A DNA stretch of 48,560 nucleotides. It comes from an uncultured Alphaproteobacteria bacterium (GTDB lineage Bacteria; Pseudomonadota; Alphaproteobacteria; HIMB59; GCA-002718135). This document shows, in pieces, positions 17,260 through 25,425 of this stretch. Made by a program: the position numbers and the translations under genes. Numbering within the stretch: position 1 is the first letter of the stretch; each line of letters begins with the position of its first letter. The stretch covers positions 1-48,560 of the forward strand of contig CABYXC010000013.1 in NCBI GenBank assembly GCA_902522865.1. The letters run 5' to 3'. The notes below the pieces were generated by a model. That model ran no database searches. It had not been told where the DNA came from and worked only from the letters and a program-made list of their open reading frames with translations.

Positions 17260-18260
17260 TAGCGTACTATACCAGTTTTTTCATCCTTAATATTTTTTTC
17301 TATTTTATTCTCAAATTCTCTTAATCTTTTGTATACACTTGCTAATTCTATTATAGTTGGCCATGCTCTGAATAAATATTGTAAAGAACCCTCTACTCTT
17401 CCAAATGCTCTAATTATTTGTTGCATAACACCAAGTGTCATAACTCCCGCAACAATTGCAGGTGCTAAGAAAACATAAGCTGCAAGGACGTTAGCCTGTA
17501 GATATGCTAGTCTACCAATGCTGAAATAGAGATAATAAAGATAACTCTTAAAATGAATTTGTCTAACGCCCTGGAATAGTTCATCCAACGATTTTGGTCT
17601 AATACTTCCATCGTCTTCAGCAATAACTAATATTTTTCTGTAAGCAGCTTCTTTTTTTTGAAGATCATATTCAATTCCAACAAGTCGTAATAGCCATGCT
17701 AACACAATCATCAAAATTGTTCCTCCAACTGCCCATATAAATGCGCCAGATACTAAACCATACTGCCAGTCACCAAACCACAAGATCGGTATACCAACTG
17801 AAAGGGTCATTAAGAGAGGAAAAAACTCTACAAGTACTAAAACGGATTCAATTAAGCTCGTTCCAAGACCTTCCATAATTCTGCTAAACTTAATTGTATC
17901 TTCCTGAACCCTTTGACTTGCACCTTCGATTGTTCTCGCTTGATCATAAACACTATGGTACCACTCAACCATTGCAGTTCTCCATCTAAAAAGGAAATGA
18001 GAAGTAAGAAAAGAAATTGCTAGTCCTAAAGCAATTGAGATAGCAGCAAGTTGCGCAAAGCTTAAAAGACCTCCCATGTAATCTTGCATAGTTATAGCGT
18101 TTGGTGTTCCAAGAGCTTTTTGGATCATATCATAAAATTCACCAAACCATTCATTGATGAGAACATCAATTTGTACTTGCACCCATATTGAAGTTAATAT
18201 TACTGCAGAACCAATATAAGCCCAGGCATACCATTTTGGGTCAGTGAAAAATTTAAACAT
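17259..18260 (-). CDS. sbmA: SbmA/BacA-like peptide transporter
   Basis: Inner-membrane, proton-driven importer of antimicrobial and proline-rich peptides and related compounds; in rhizobia its relative BacA is needed for symbiosis. The 333-residue protein resembles the membrane half of an ABC exporter without an ATPase domain. Typical SbmA stretches are WVQVQIDVLINEWFG, LFRWRTAMVEWYH, EGASQRVQEDTIKFSR and GVMQQIIRAFGRVEGSLQY. It is shorter than E. coli SbmA (about 406), mainly at the N-terminus, as in several alphaproteobacteria. fxsA follows with a one-base overlap. Confidence 0.9.
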   Translation of the reverse strand: MFKFFTDPKWYAWAYIGSAVILTSIWVQVQIDVLINEWFGEFYDMIQKALGTPNAITMQDYMGGLLSFAQLAAISIALGLAISFLTSHFLFRWRTAMVEWYHSVYDQARTIEGASQRVQEDTIKFSRIMEGLGTSLIESVLVLVEFFPLLMTLSVGIPILWFGDWQYGLVSGAFIWAVGGTILMIVLAWLLRLVGIEYDLQKKEAAYRKILVIAEDDGSIRPKSLDELFQGVRQIHFKSYLYYLYFSIGRLAYLQANVLAAYVFLAPAIVAGVMTLGVMQQIIRAFGRVEGSLQYLFRAWPTIIELASVYKRLREFENKIEKNIKDEKTGIVR

Positions 18261-18312
18261 TAAAATTATATAGATTAATTTGTTAGTTAAAAAAGAAGGT
18301 ATTTATGTTTAT

Positions 18313-18396
18313 TTATTTCTTCTTTTGACGCTTTTTGTTTCTTCTGTATTTAGAACCTCTTTTACGTCTACCTCTATGTTTTTTTGGATATCCCAT
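18313..18396 (-). CDS. Tiny very basic protein, 27 residues, ribosomal-protein-like
   Basis: An open frame of 27 codons from ATG at 18396 to TAA at 18313. It begins MGYPKKHRGRRKRG and ends KKRQKKK; 17 of the 27 residues are Lys or Arg. Codons vary (CGT and AGA for Arg), so it is not a simple A-tract artefact. Size, composition and spacing of the Gly-Arg pairs recall the bacterial ribosomal protein bTHX and the small bS22/AURKAIP1-like proteins, but I cannot assign it to either. A TTGACT-16-TATACC promoter candidate ends 11 bases above the ATG. There is no Shine-Dalgarno sequence. It lies between LysR and sbmA. Function unknown; binding to rRNA is inference. Confidence 0.6.
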   Translation of the reverse strand: MGYPKKHRGRRKRGSKYRRNKKRQKKK

Positions 18397-18407
18397 AATC
18401 TAGGAAT

Positions 18408-18435
18408 GGTATACAAAAATTAAAAATTAAGTCAA
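18408..18435 (-). promoter_or_regulatory. Candidate promoter of the 27-residue basic protein
   Basis: On the minus strand TTGACT (18430-18435), 16 bases, then TATACC (18408-18413), 11 bases above the ATG at 18396. The predicted start of transcription is within about 5 bases of the ATG. The short spacer region is T-rich, and the position just downstream of the LysR stop fits an independent unit. Confidence 0.5.
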
Positions 18436-18438
18436 AGG

Positions 18439-19326
18439 CTAATAATGCCAATCTTTAGCTTCATTAAATAAAAAATCTCTAAAAACTTCAAGTCTTCTAT
18501 CATTTTTAAAAGGCTCAGAATAAACAAAATATGTTTGATACGATGGACCTTCTAGGTTTGGTAGAACGCGTACTAGTTGAGGTTTGTCTGCAACCATGTA
18601 ATCAGGTAAAGATGCTAAACCTCCACCTTTTTCAATTGCTAGTGACATCGCGTAAATACTATTCACTCTAAATTTAGGTCTTCTTTTTGTTCCTTCTTTA
18701 CCAATCTTTAATATCCAATCAATATTAGATACTGGTGAAGGTAATCCAGCTCCAAAGCAAATCAAATCATGTTTATCCAGATCATTTACATTTCTTGGTA
18801 TTCCACTTTTCTGTAAATAATCTGTAGAACCATAAATATGGTTATGGAAATTAACAAATTTTTTAAAAATTAAATTTGCTTGAGTCGGTTTTTTTACTCT
18901 TACTGCAACATCTGCAACTCTTGCAGATAAATCAACTTCTTCGTCGCTCATAACTAAACTTACATCTATCTCTGGATATTGGTTAGAAAATTTGGTTATT
19001 CTTGGTGTGAGCCATGCCGATCCAAAACCAACTGTTGTGCTTACGGTTAATTTACCTACTGGTTTAGTTTTTTTATCTAACAATTTTTTTTCAAAATCAG
19101 AAATTGAGAAATTAATTTGATTTACAGTATTAAATAAATTTTCACCCTGCTCAGTTAACCTTACACCTTTTTGATGTCTAATAAATAAAGGTGTCTTTAA
19201 ATCGTATTCTAAATCTTGTATTTGTCTACTAAGAGCAGATTGACTGATATTTAGTTTTGCACTTGCTTTAGAAATGCTTCTTGAGATTGCAATTTCATAA
19301 AATGATTTTAATTTTTCCCAGTCCAT
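18439..19326 (-). CDS. LysR-family transcriptional regulator
   Basis: The 295-residue protein has an N-terminal winged helix-turn-helix (residues about 1-60, with FYEIAISRSISKASAKLNISQSALSRQI) and a C-terminal effector-binding domain with the usual start GKLTVSTTVGFGSAWLTP. Length is normal. It overlaps the rpe stop by one base, so it is probably cotranscribed with rpe instead of regulating a divergent neighbour as LysR proteins often do. Its target and inducer are not evident. Confidence 0.88.
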   Translation of the reverse strand: MDWEKLKSFYEIAISRSISKASAKLNISQSALSRQIQDLEYDLKTPLFIRHQKGVRLTEQGENLFNTVNQINFSISDFEKKLLDKKTKPVGKLTVSTTVGFGSAWLTPRITKFSNQYPEIDVSLVMSDEEVDLSARVADVAVRVKKPTQANLIFKKFVNFHNHIYGSTDYLQKSGIPRNVNDLDKHDLICFGAGLPSPVSNIDWILKIGKEGTKRRPKFRVNSIYAMSLAIEKGGGLASLPDYMVADKPQLVRVLPNLEGPSYQTYFVYSEPFKNDRRLEVFRDFLFNEAKDWHY

Positions 19327-19973
19327 TATCTTAAAGAATTTATAATTTCATTATAGTTATTTTGATTTTGAGATAATAAATAAGATCCAACCGCTAACAC
19401 ATTAGCTCCATTGTTTTTGCATATTTTTGCATTTTCATTATTTACCCCACCATCAACAGCTATCTCATAGTTATAATTATTATTTTTTCTAATTTCATCT
19501 AAATCTTTAATTTTTTGCACTTGATCATGCATAAATTTTTGACCACCAAAACCAGGTGTAACTGTCATAACTATTATTTGTTGCACTTTATTAAATAAAT
19601 GATCAATATCTGCAATATTTACCTTAGGGTGAATGGCAATTCCTGCTTTAATTTCAGCATCACATATTTTTTTAATAATTTCTTCTGGGTTATCATCGGC
19701 CTCAGGATGAAAGGTAATGATATCTGAACCAGCTTCTATAAATTCATTAATATATTGCTTCACTGGTTTAATCATAAGATGTACATCTAGAATTTTAGAA
19801 GTAACCTTTCTTAATGATTTAACTATATTTGGTCCAAAAGTAATATTTGGAACATAGTGACCATCCATAATATCTATATGAATATAGTCAGCGCCATTTA
19901 GATCTAAAAATCTAACCTCTTCCTCTAATTTAAGAATATCTGCTGATAATATTGATGGTGATATTTTTATCAT
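19326..19973 (-). CDS. rpe: Ribulose-phosphate 3-epimerase
   Basis: Interconverts ribulose 5-phosphate and xylulose 5-phosphate in the pentose phosphate pathway. The 215-residue TIM-barrel protein shows the expected motifs: SPSILSADILKLEEEV, the metal-binding HIDIMDGHYVPNITFGP, LDVHLMI, VTPGFGGQKF and the phosphate-binding VDGGVN. It is slightly shorter than the average family member. It is divergent from the cupin gene, with 38 AT-rich bases between the starts that include TATAAT at 19987-19992 on the plus strand. LysR follows with a one-base overlap. Confidence 0.95.
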   Translation of the reverse strand: MIKISPSILSADILKLEEEVRFLDLNGADYIHIDIMDGHYVPNITFGPNIVKSLRKVTSKILDVHLMIKPVKQYINEFIEAGSDIITFHPEADDNPEEIIKKICDAEIKAGIAIHPKVNIADIDHLFNKVQQIIVMTVTPGFGGQKFMHDQVQKIKDLDEIRKNNNYNYEIAVDGGVNNENAKICKNNGANVLAVGSYLLSQNQNNYNEIINSLR

Positions 19974-20011
19974 TTATAAATGGATATATAATATATAAAT
20001 AAACATTCATA

Positions 20012-20356
20012 ATGAATTCTGTCACTGAAAAACCTTGGGGATCATTTGAGATACTTCAATCCGGTAAAAAATTCCTAGTAAAAAAAATTTTTGTAAAACC
20101 AGGTGGTGTTTTATCTCTACAAAGCCATGAACATAGATCTGAGCATTGGATTGTAGCTGAAGGAGAAGCTGAAGTGACAGTTGACAACCAAGTAACTAAT
20201 TTAAATGAAAATGAGAATATTTTTATTCCCAAAGGGTCAATTCATAGAATGGCTAATAGAAAAGATCGTGATTTAGTTATTATAGAAATGTGGTACGGTG
20301 ATAATCTTGATGAAAATGATATTAAAAGATATGAAGATATTTATAAAAGAATTTAA
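20012..20356 (+). CDS. Cupin protein, mannose-6-phosphate isomerase type II-like domain
   Basis: The 114-residue single-cupin protein matches the C-terminal isomerase domain of bifunctional ManC/AlgA enzymes: EKPWGSFEIL at the start, the metal-binding HEHRSEHW motif, and IPKGSIHRMAN. No guanylyltransferase domain is attached. It could supply phosphomannose isomerase activity for nucleotide-sugar synthesis, or be a related sugar-phosphate cupin. Its stop overlaps the next gene by one base. Divergent to rpe. Confidence 0.8.
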   Translation: MNSVTEKPWGSFEILQSGKKFLVKKIFVKPGGVLSLQSHEHRSEHWIVAEGEAEVTVDNQVTNLNENENIFIPKGSIHRMANRKDRDLVIIEMWYGDNLDENDIKRYEDIYKRI

Positions 20357-20739
20357 TGCTTATTAATACTCCTATATCACTTGGTGAACTTGTAGATAAA
20401 ATTTCAATATTAATTATCAAACAGAAAAATATAACTGATGAAACTAAACTTGATCATGTTAAAAAAGAATTAGATTTTCTCCAAAAAACATTAATGAATT
20501 ATGTTCAGCAAGAAGAAATAAATAATCATTTAGAAAATTTGATAAATATTAATTCTAAACTTTGGAATATAGAAGACGATATTAGAGAGTGTGAAAGAAA
20601 AAAAATGTTTGATCAAACATTTATTGATCTAGCTAGAAGTGTCTATTTTACCAATGATAAGAGAGCAAAAGTAAAAAATGATATTAATAAGACCTTTGGC
20701 TCTGAATTAGTGGAGGTAAAATCTTATGAGGAATATTAA
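20356..20739 (+). CDS. DUF6165 family protein
   Basis: A 127-residue soluble protein, rich in charged residues and predicted mostly helical. Its N-terminal PISLGELVDKISILIIK is the hallmark I associate with DUF6165, often found near lipopolysaccharide and nucleotide-sugar genes. The rest (KKELDFLQKTLMNYV, WNIEDDIRECERKK) suggests a coiled helical bundle. It overlaps the cupin gene by one base and ends directly against convergent ispB with no gap. Function is unknown; the link to surface sugar metabolism is inference from its partner. Confidence 0.75.
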   Translation: MLINTPISLGELVDKISILIIKQKNITDETKLDHVKKELDFLQKTLMNYVQQEEINNHLENLININSKLWNIEDDIRECERKKMFDQTFIDLARSVYFTNDKRAKVKNDINKTFGSELVEVKSYEEY

Positions 20740-21777
20740 TTAATAAATTCTCGAAACACTTTTAGAAACAAGAGATACTAATTTTTCTTTGTAAATGTTA
20801 TTTTTAAATATATCAACTGAGTCTATAGCTACATTTGAAAAGTGATTTGCTCTTGTAAGAGTATCTTCAATACATTGATATTTGTTAATTATTTCTAATG
20901 CCATTTCAAAATCTCCATCATTTTGGTTAAGATCAGATATTGTTCTTTCCCAAAATTTTTTTTCTTTATCATTTGATCTTCCGTATGCTAATATTATTGG
21001 AAGAGTAATCTTACCTTCTTTAAAATCATCTCCAGTATTTTTTCCTAATATTTTTTTGTTTGAAGAATAATCAATAGCATCATCAATTAATTGAAAAGTC
21101 ATGCCAAAGTTTGTTCCAAATGATTTTAATGCATTAACCTCAGCTTCTGTTCCAAGACCACTAATGGATCCAACTTGACATGCTGCACTAAATAAAGAAG
21201 CAGTCTTTGCATTTACAACTTCAAAATAAATATTTTCATTTATTTCTAAATTTTTATCATTGGCAAGTTCTAAAACTTCTCCTTCAGAAATTACAACACT
21301 AGTATCAGCTAATATTTTTAAGGTTTCAGTATTGCCATATTTTGTCATTAATTGAAAAGCTCTACTGAATAAAAAATCACCAACTAATACACTTGTTTTA
21401 TTTTTCCATTTCTCATTTGCTGTAGGTTTTCCTCTTCTTTGTTTACTTTCATCTATTACGTCATCATGTAATAGTGTTGCTGTGTGAATAAATTCTACTG
21501 CTGCAGACAGGCCAATATGATTCATTTTATTTCCAATTTCACTAGTTCCATTTCTTGTCATGTGAAAACTTGAAACAGTTAAAAGAGGTCGCAATCGTTT
21601 TCCCCCTGATAAGATAAGGTATTTTCCAACTTCATGAACTAAAGGTACATTGCTATCTAATTTATCAAGGATTATAGTGTTTACGGATACTAGATCTTCT
21701 TTGCATAGATCTGTTAATTCTCTGATTTCATCTTCAAATGAAAAATCTTTTTTTCTAAGAGGAAGAACATTATCCAT
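20740..21777 (-). CDS. ispB: Polyprenyl diphosphate synthase (octaprenyl/decaprenyl type)
   Basis: Builds the long isoprenoid side chain of ubiquinone from farnesyl and isopentenyl diphosphates. The 345-residue all-helical protein has GGKRLRPLL, the first aspartate-rich motif LLHDDVID, GDFLFSRAFQLM, and the second motif LIDDAIDY, as in IspB/DdsA. Length is slightly above E. coli IspB (323) because of an N-terminal extension of about 20 residues. It is convergent with DUF6165 and divergent from the S49 peptidase gene. The chain length made cannot be read with certainty. Confidence 0.92.
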   Translation of the reverse strand: MDNVLPLRKKDFSFEDEIRELTDLCKEDLVSVNTIILDKLDSNVPLVHEVGKYLILSGGKRLRPLLTVSSFHMTRNGTSEIGNKMNHIGLSAAVEFIHTATLLHDDVIDESKQRRGKPTANEKWKNKTSVLVGDFLFSRAFQLMTKYGNTETLKILADTSVVISEGEVLELANDKNLEINENIYFEVVNAKTASLFSAACQVGSISGLGTEAEVNALKSFGTNFGMTFQLIDDAIDYSSNKKILGKNTGDDFKEGKITLPIILAYGRSNDKEKKFWERTISDLNQNDGDFEMALEIINKYQCIEDTLTRANHFSNVAIDSVDIFKNNIYKEKLVSLVSKSVSRIY

Positions 21778-21801
21778 ATTATTTAACTATTAGAATATTA
21801 T

Positions 21802-21815
21802 GTTAATTCATTAAC
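21802..21815. repeat. Short perfect inverted repeat in the ispB / S49 peptidase divergent region
   Basis: GTTAAT and ATTAAC separated by two bases form a perfect 6+6 palindrome in a divergent promoter region. It could be an operator half-site pair, but AT-rich palindromes of this size also arise by chance. Confidence 0.3.
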
Positions 21816-21819
21816 TTAA

Positions 21820-21849
21820 TTGACGCACTTAAACTCAAATTACTAAAAT
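21820..21849 (+). promoter_or_regulatory. Candidate promoter of the S49 peptidase-glyS unit
   Basis: TTGACG (21820-21825), an 18-base spacer, then TAAAAT (21844-21849). It lies 57 bases before the ATG at 21907, immediately downstream of the inverted repeat at 21802-21815. Confidence 0.45.
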
Positions 21850-21906
21850 TACAAACAAATGCTACATAACGCTTTAAGAAAAGAATAACATTTGTTATTA
21901 GATATT

Positions 21907-22722
21907 ATGTTTAAAAGGTTATTTTCAAAGAGTACTACAATACCGGTTTTACGTTTATCTGGCATTATATCATCATCATCAGGCTTAGCAGGCTCTGGTT
22001 TAGCAATAAATAATTTAGAAAAATTAATTGATAAATTATTTGCTGATAAAAAATCTCCTGTTGTAGGTTTGGTCATTAATTCACCTGGAGGTTCTCCTAC
22101 ACAATCCTCTTTAATAGCAAAAAGGATCATTGATCTGGCAAAGGAAAAAAACAAAAAAGTTTTAGCATTCGTTGAAGATGTTGCAGCTTCTGGTGGTTAT
22201 TGGTTAGCTTGTTCTGCCGATGAGATATATATTGATCAGAACTCAGTTATTGGATCAATTGGTGTTATTTCACCAGGTTTTGGTTTTGTTGATCTTTTAA
22301 AAAAAGTTGGAATTGAAAGAAGAGTTTATACATCGGGAAAAAGTAAAAGTTTTCTTGATCCTTTCAAAGAAGAAAAACAGGAAGACATTGATAGATTAAA
22401 AAATATTCAAGAACAAATTCATGATAATTTTATTAATTATGTGAAAGAGAGAAGAGGTACAAAACTTGATCAGAATAAATTAGACGATATCTTTTCTGGT
22501 TTATTTTGGGTTGGTAACAAAGCTATCGATTTAGGTTTAGCAGATGGTATTGGTGCATTAAAACCAATTTTAGAACAAAAGTTTGGAAAAAAAATTAAAA
22601 TTAAAATGATCAGTCAAAAAAAATCATTTTTACAACGTAGGTTTTCTTCATCAATATTTAACTCTGATGAAATTTTAAATAAAATTGAAGAACGAATTAT
22701 GTTTTCTAGGTTTGGTCTGTGA
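21907..22722 (+). CDS. S49 family serine peptidase (SppA/SohB-like)
   Basis: Membrane-associated peptidase of the signal-peptide-peptidase A family, which degrades cleaved signal peptides and other membrane peptides. From the ATG at 21907 it has 271 residues; a TTG at 21892 would add five. The Ser-Lys dyad is clear: Ser95 in VAASGGYW and Lys147 in SGKSKSF, with the oxyanion region NSPGGSPTQS. No obvious N-terminal membrane anchor is present, only a short basic start and a moderately hydrophobic strand, so localisation is uncertain. The next gene overlaps its stop by one base (TGATG). Confidence 0.88.
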   Translation: MFKRLFSKSTTIPVLRLSGIISSSSGLAGSGLAINNLEKLIDKLFADKKSPVVGLVINSPGGSPTQSSLIAKRIIDLAKEKNKKVLAFVEDVAASGGYWLACSADEIYIDQNSVIGSIGVISPGFGFVDLLKKVGIERRVYTSGKSKSFLDPFKEEKQEDIDRLKNIQEQIHDNFINYVKERRGTKLDQNKLDDIFSGLFWVGNKAIDLGLADGIGALKPILEQKFGKKIKIKMISQKKSFLQRRFSSSIFNSDEILNKIEERIMFSRFGL

Positions 22723-22883
22723 TGAAATTTCTAGTTTTATTTGTAATTTTAGCTTCTATTTTATTATTTTTAAGGTTTAAGAAAAAAAAACAAGACAAAT
22801 TCACTAATAATAAAGTAAATAATGACTCAGTAATCGATTTAGAAAAAGATCCAAGAACGAAAGAATATAAACCAAAAGATTAA
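22722..22883 (+). CDS. Small single-span membrane protein, 53 residues
   Basis: I do not recognise a named family. The protein has one membrane segment ([17 protein letters not shown], residues about 3-19) followed by a Lys-rich linker and an acidic tail containing [14 protein letters not shown]. The N-in or N-out orientation is not certain, but the basic residues after the helix suggest the tail stays in the cytoplasm. The ATG overlaps the upstream TGA by one base, and glyS begins 7 bases after its stop, so it sits inside a transcription unit. Many alphaproteobacterial small proteins end in a similar KDPxTxxY segment, a weak resemblance only. Confidence 0.6.
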   Translation: MKFLVLFVILASILLFLRFKKKKQDKFTNNKVNNDSVIDLEKDPRTKEYKPKD

Positions 22884-22890
22884 GAGTTAT

Positions 22891-24267
22891 ATGACCGCAC
22901 AAACAATGGAAGAGTTAGTTTCTCTTTGTAAAAGAAGAGGCTTTTTATTTCAATCAAATGACATCTATGGTGGTATCAAAGGTTTATATGATTATGGACC
23001 AATGGGAGTCGAGTTAAAAAATAATCTTAAACAAGCTTGGTGGAAATCAATTGTATATGAGCGAGATGACACTGAGGGATTAGATGCAAGTATTTTAAGT
23101 GCGCCAGTTGTATTAAAATATTCCGGTCATGAAGATACTTTCTCAGATCCACTTGTAGACTGTAAGATTTGTAAAGCTAGATTTAGAGCAGATCAGTTAG
23201 AAAATAGTGAATGCCCAAGAGGAGGGCCATTGCCAGATTGTAAAGTTAAAGATTTGACTGAACCAAGGCCTTTTAATTTAATGTTTAAAACTGCAATTGG
23301 ACCAGTAGATAATGGTTCGTCATTCGCATATTTAAGACCAGAAACATGTCAGCAAATTTTTACTAATTTTAAAAATATATTAGATTCAACTTCTAGAACT
23401 GTTCCTTTTGGTATCGCACAAATGGGAAAAGCATTTAGAAACGAAATAACACCTCGTAATTTTATCTTTAGAGTTAGAGAGTTTGAACAAATGGAATTAG
23501 AGTTTTTTGTTAAACCAGGTACTGATGATGAATGGCATGAATATTGGATAAATAAGAGAATAGAATGGTGGGTTAATCAAGGCATAAAAAAAGAAAATTT
23601 AAAAAAAATTGAAGTACAAAAAAATGAACTAGCTCACTACTCAAAAAGAACTGTTGATATCAATTATATGTTTCCTCACGGTGAAGAGGAACTAGAAGGG
23701 GTAGCCAATAGAACTGATTTTGACTTAGGTTCTCATACTAAAAATCAAAACGATTTTAAAATTACATCAGAAGTTATGAAAAACTCCTCTTCAACTACAA
23801 AATTAGCTGTTCAAGATTTAGAAGAAAAAAAATGGTATATTCCTTACGTAATTGAGCCATCAGCTGGTGTTGATAGAGGAGTTCTTGCTTTGTTAAATGA
23901 AGCTTTTCGTGAAGAAAATGTAGACAAAGATAATAAAAGAATTCTTTTATCTCTAAAACCTCATCTTTCACCTATTAAAGCTGCAGTTATTCCTCTCAAA
24001 AAGAATAATGAGGAATTAGTTAATTTATCTAAAGAAATAAAATCTAATCTACAGAAATTGGGATTAGGTAGAGTTGTTTTAGAAAATTCAGGAAACATTG
24101 GTAAGAATTATAGAAGACATGATGAAATAGGAACACCAATTTGTTTAACTGTAGATTTTGAAACTCTAGAAGATAAAAGTGTTACTGTTAGGGATAGAGA
24201 TACTATGAAACAGGAAAGAGTTTCTATCGAAAATTTATCTGAATATTACAAAAAATATTTTAATTAA
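22891..24267 (+). CDS. glyQS: Glycyl-tRNA synthetase, single-chain dimeric type
   Basis: Charges tRNA-Gly. This is the class II alpha-2 form found in eukaryotes, archaea and some bacteria, not the alpha2/beta2 GlyQ-GlyS form common in proteobacteria. The 458-residue protein begins with [17 protein letters not shown] and LYDYGPMG, carries class II motif 2 in [24 protein letters not shown], motif 3 in [14 protein letters not shown], and a C-terminal anticodon-binding domain from about residue 365 (KAAVIPL). A Cys-rich segment near residues 95-120 (CKICKARF) suggests zinc binding. No beta-subunit gene is adjacent. Confidence 0.93.
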   Translation: MTAQTMEELVSLCKRRGFLFQSNDIYGGIKGLYDYGPMGVELKNNLKQAWWKSIVYERDDTEGLDASILSAPVVLKYSGHEDTFSDPLVDCKICKARFRADQLENSECPRGGPLPDCKVKDLTEPRPFNLMFKTAIGPVDNGSSFAYLRPETCQQIFTNFKNILDSTSRTVPFGIAQMGKAFRNEITPRNFIFRVREFEQMELEFFVKPGTDDEWHEYWINKRIEWWVNQGIKKENLKKIEVQKNELAHYSKRTVDINYMFPHGEEELEGVANRTDFDLGSHTKNQNDFKITSEVMKNSSSTTKLAVQDLEEKKWYIPYVIEPSAGVDRGVLALLNEAFREENVDKDNKRILLSLKPHLSPIKAAVIPLKKNNEELVNLSKEIKSNLQKLGLGRVVLENSGNIGKNYRRHDEIGTPICLTVDFETLEDKSVTVRDRDTMKQERVSIENLSEYYKKYFN

Positions 24268-24276
24268 TAAAATTGT

Positions 24277-25425
24277 ATGAAAAAAGTTAGTGATATTCAT
24301 GCAATAAAAATTATTTTTTTTATAACTGCTTGTTATGTAGGTTTATGGGCCATTAGGATACCTACCATAAAGGATCAACTTGAAACTGATTATATTGGTG
24401 TTGGGTATATTATGTTATCATTTGCAATTGGTTCAATTATTGCAATGATTTTTGCAAATGTTCTTATTCTAAAAACTTCTACAAAATCTATTTTAACATG
24501 CACCTTAATTGCCGAAGGTTGTTTGTGGTTGCCAGTACCTTTCATTCAAGAGTTATGGCTTTTTATGGTTTTCTCATTTGTTTTTGGTATGAGTTATGGT
24601 GCATTCGAAATAGCATGCAATGTTTATGCATCAAATTTAGAAGTTAGAGAAAATAAATCAATGATGTCAGGGTTTCATGCATTTTGGAGTCTTGGGGTTT
24701 TATTTGGATCTCTAATTACAAGCTTTTTACTAGAATGGAATTATTCTTTTATTTTTAATATACTTTTGTATGTCATCATTCTTCTTCCCTTGAGTTTGTA
24801 TTTTGTACTTTGTTTAGAGTCACAAGTTGAAACAAAATCAGAAGACTCCAGTAAAAAAAATATATTTTTTATTTGGCCCTTACTTATTTTTTTATTAGCA
24901 TTAATTGCAATGGCAAACGCTCTAACGGAAGGAAGTGTTGATGCATGGGGAGCTCTCTATATGAGAGATTTTATTCAAGTTGATGGTTTCTATATCGGCT
25001 TAGCAACTCTAAGTTTTAATATTTTTATGGTTATCGGAAGATTTAGTGGTGATTGGGTAAGAGATAAAATCGGAGTTTTTCTTTTGATTTTCTTTTTATT
25101 TTTATCGACGATTATCAGTTTAATAATTTTATCTAATTTCAGCAGTATTTATGCTGCTATTATTGGTTTTTCATTATTAGGCATTGGAGCATCCTCAATT
25201 GTTCCTATAGCATATAGTTTAGCTGGAAAAATTGAGGGAATTGACAGTGGAGTAGGGATAACAATAATTTCAATTGCAGTTTATGGAACATTTATAGGGG
25301 CTCCAGCTTCATTAGGATTTATAGCAAACAACTATGGAATTAATAATATATTTGTTCCAATGCTAATAATTTTTATGCTTTTAATAATTCCAGTAAGTTT
25401 TTATAGAAAAAAATTTTCAGTTTAA
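24277..25425 (+). CDS. MFS transporter
   Basis: Major facilitator superfamily protein of 382 residues with about twelve membrane segments and a central hydrophilic break near residue 185 (ESQVETKSEDSSKKN). The N-terminal half has FGMSYGAFEIACNVYA and FHAFWSLGVLFGS, as in fucose permease and YbjJ-like carriers. The second half has VDAWGALYMRD. Substrate is unknown. It follows glyS after 9 bases and its last 9 bases overlap the convergent ygfZ gene. Confidence 0.85.
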   Translation: MKKVSDIHAIKIIFFITACYVGLWAIRIPTIKDQLETDYIGVGYIMLSFAIGSIIAMIFANVLILKTSTKSILTCTLIAEGCLWLPVPFIQELWLFMVFSFVFGMSYGAFEIACNVYASNLEVRENKSMMSGFHAFWSLGVLFGSLITSFLLEWNYSFIFNILLYVIILLPLSLYFVLCLESQVETKSEDSSKKNIFFIWPLLIFLLALIAMANALTEGSVDAWGALYMRDFIQVDGFYIGLATLSFNIFMVIGRFSGDWVRDKIGVFLLIFFLFLSTIISLIILSNFSSIYAAIIGFSLLGIGASSIVPIAYSLAGKIEGIDSGVGITIISIAVYGTFIGAPASLGFIANNYGINNIFVPMLIIFMLLIIPVSFYRKKFSV

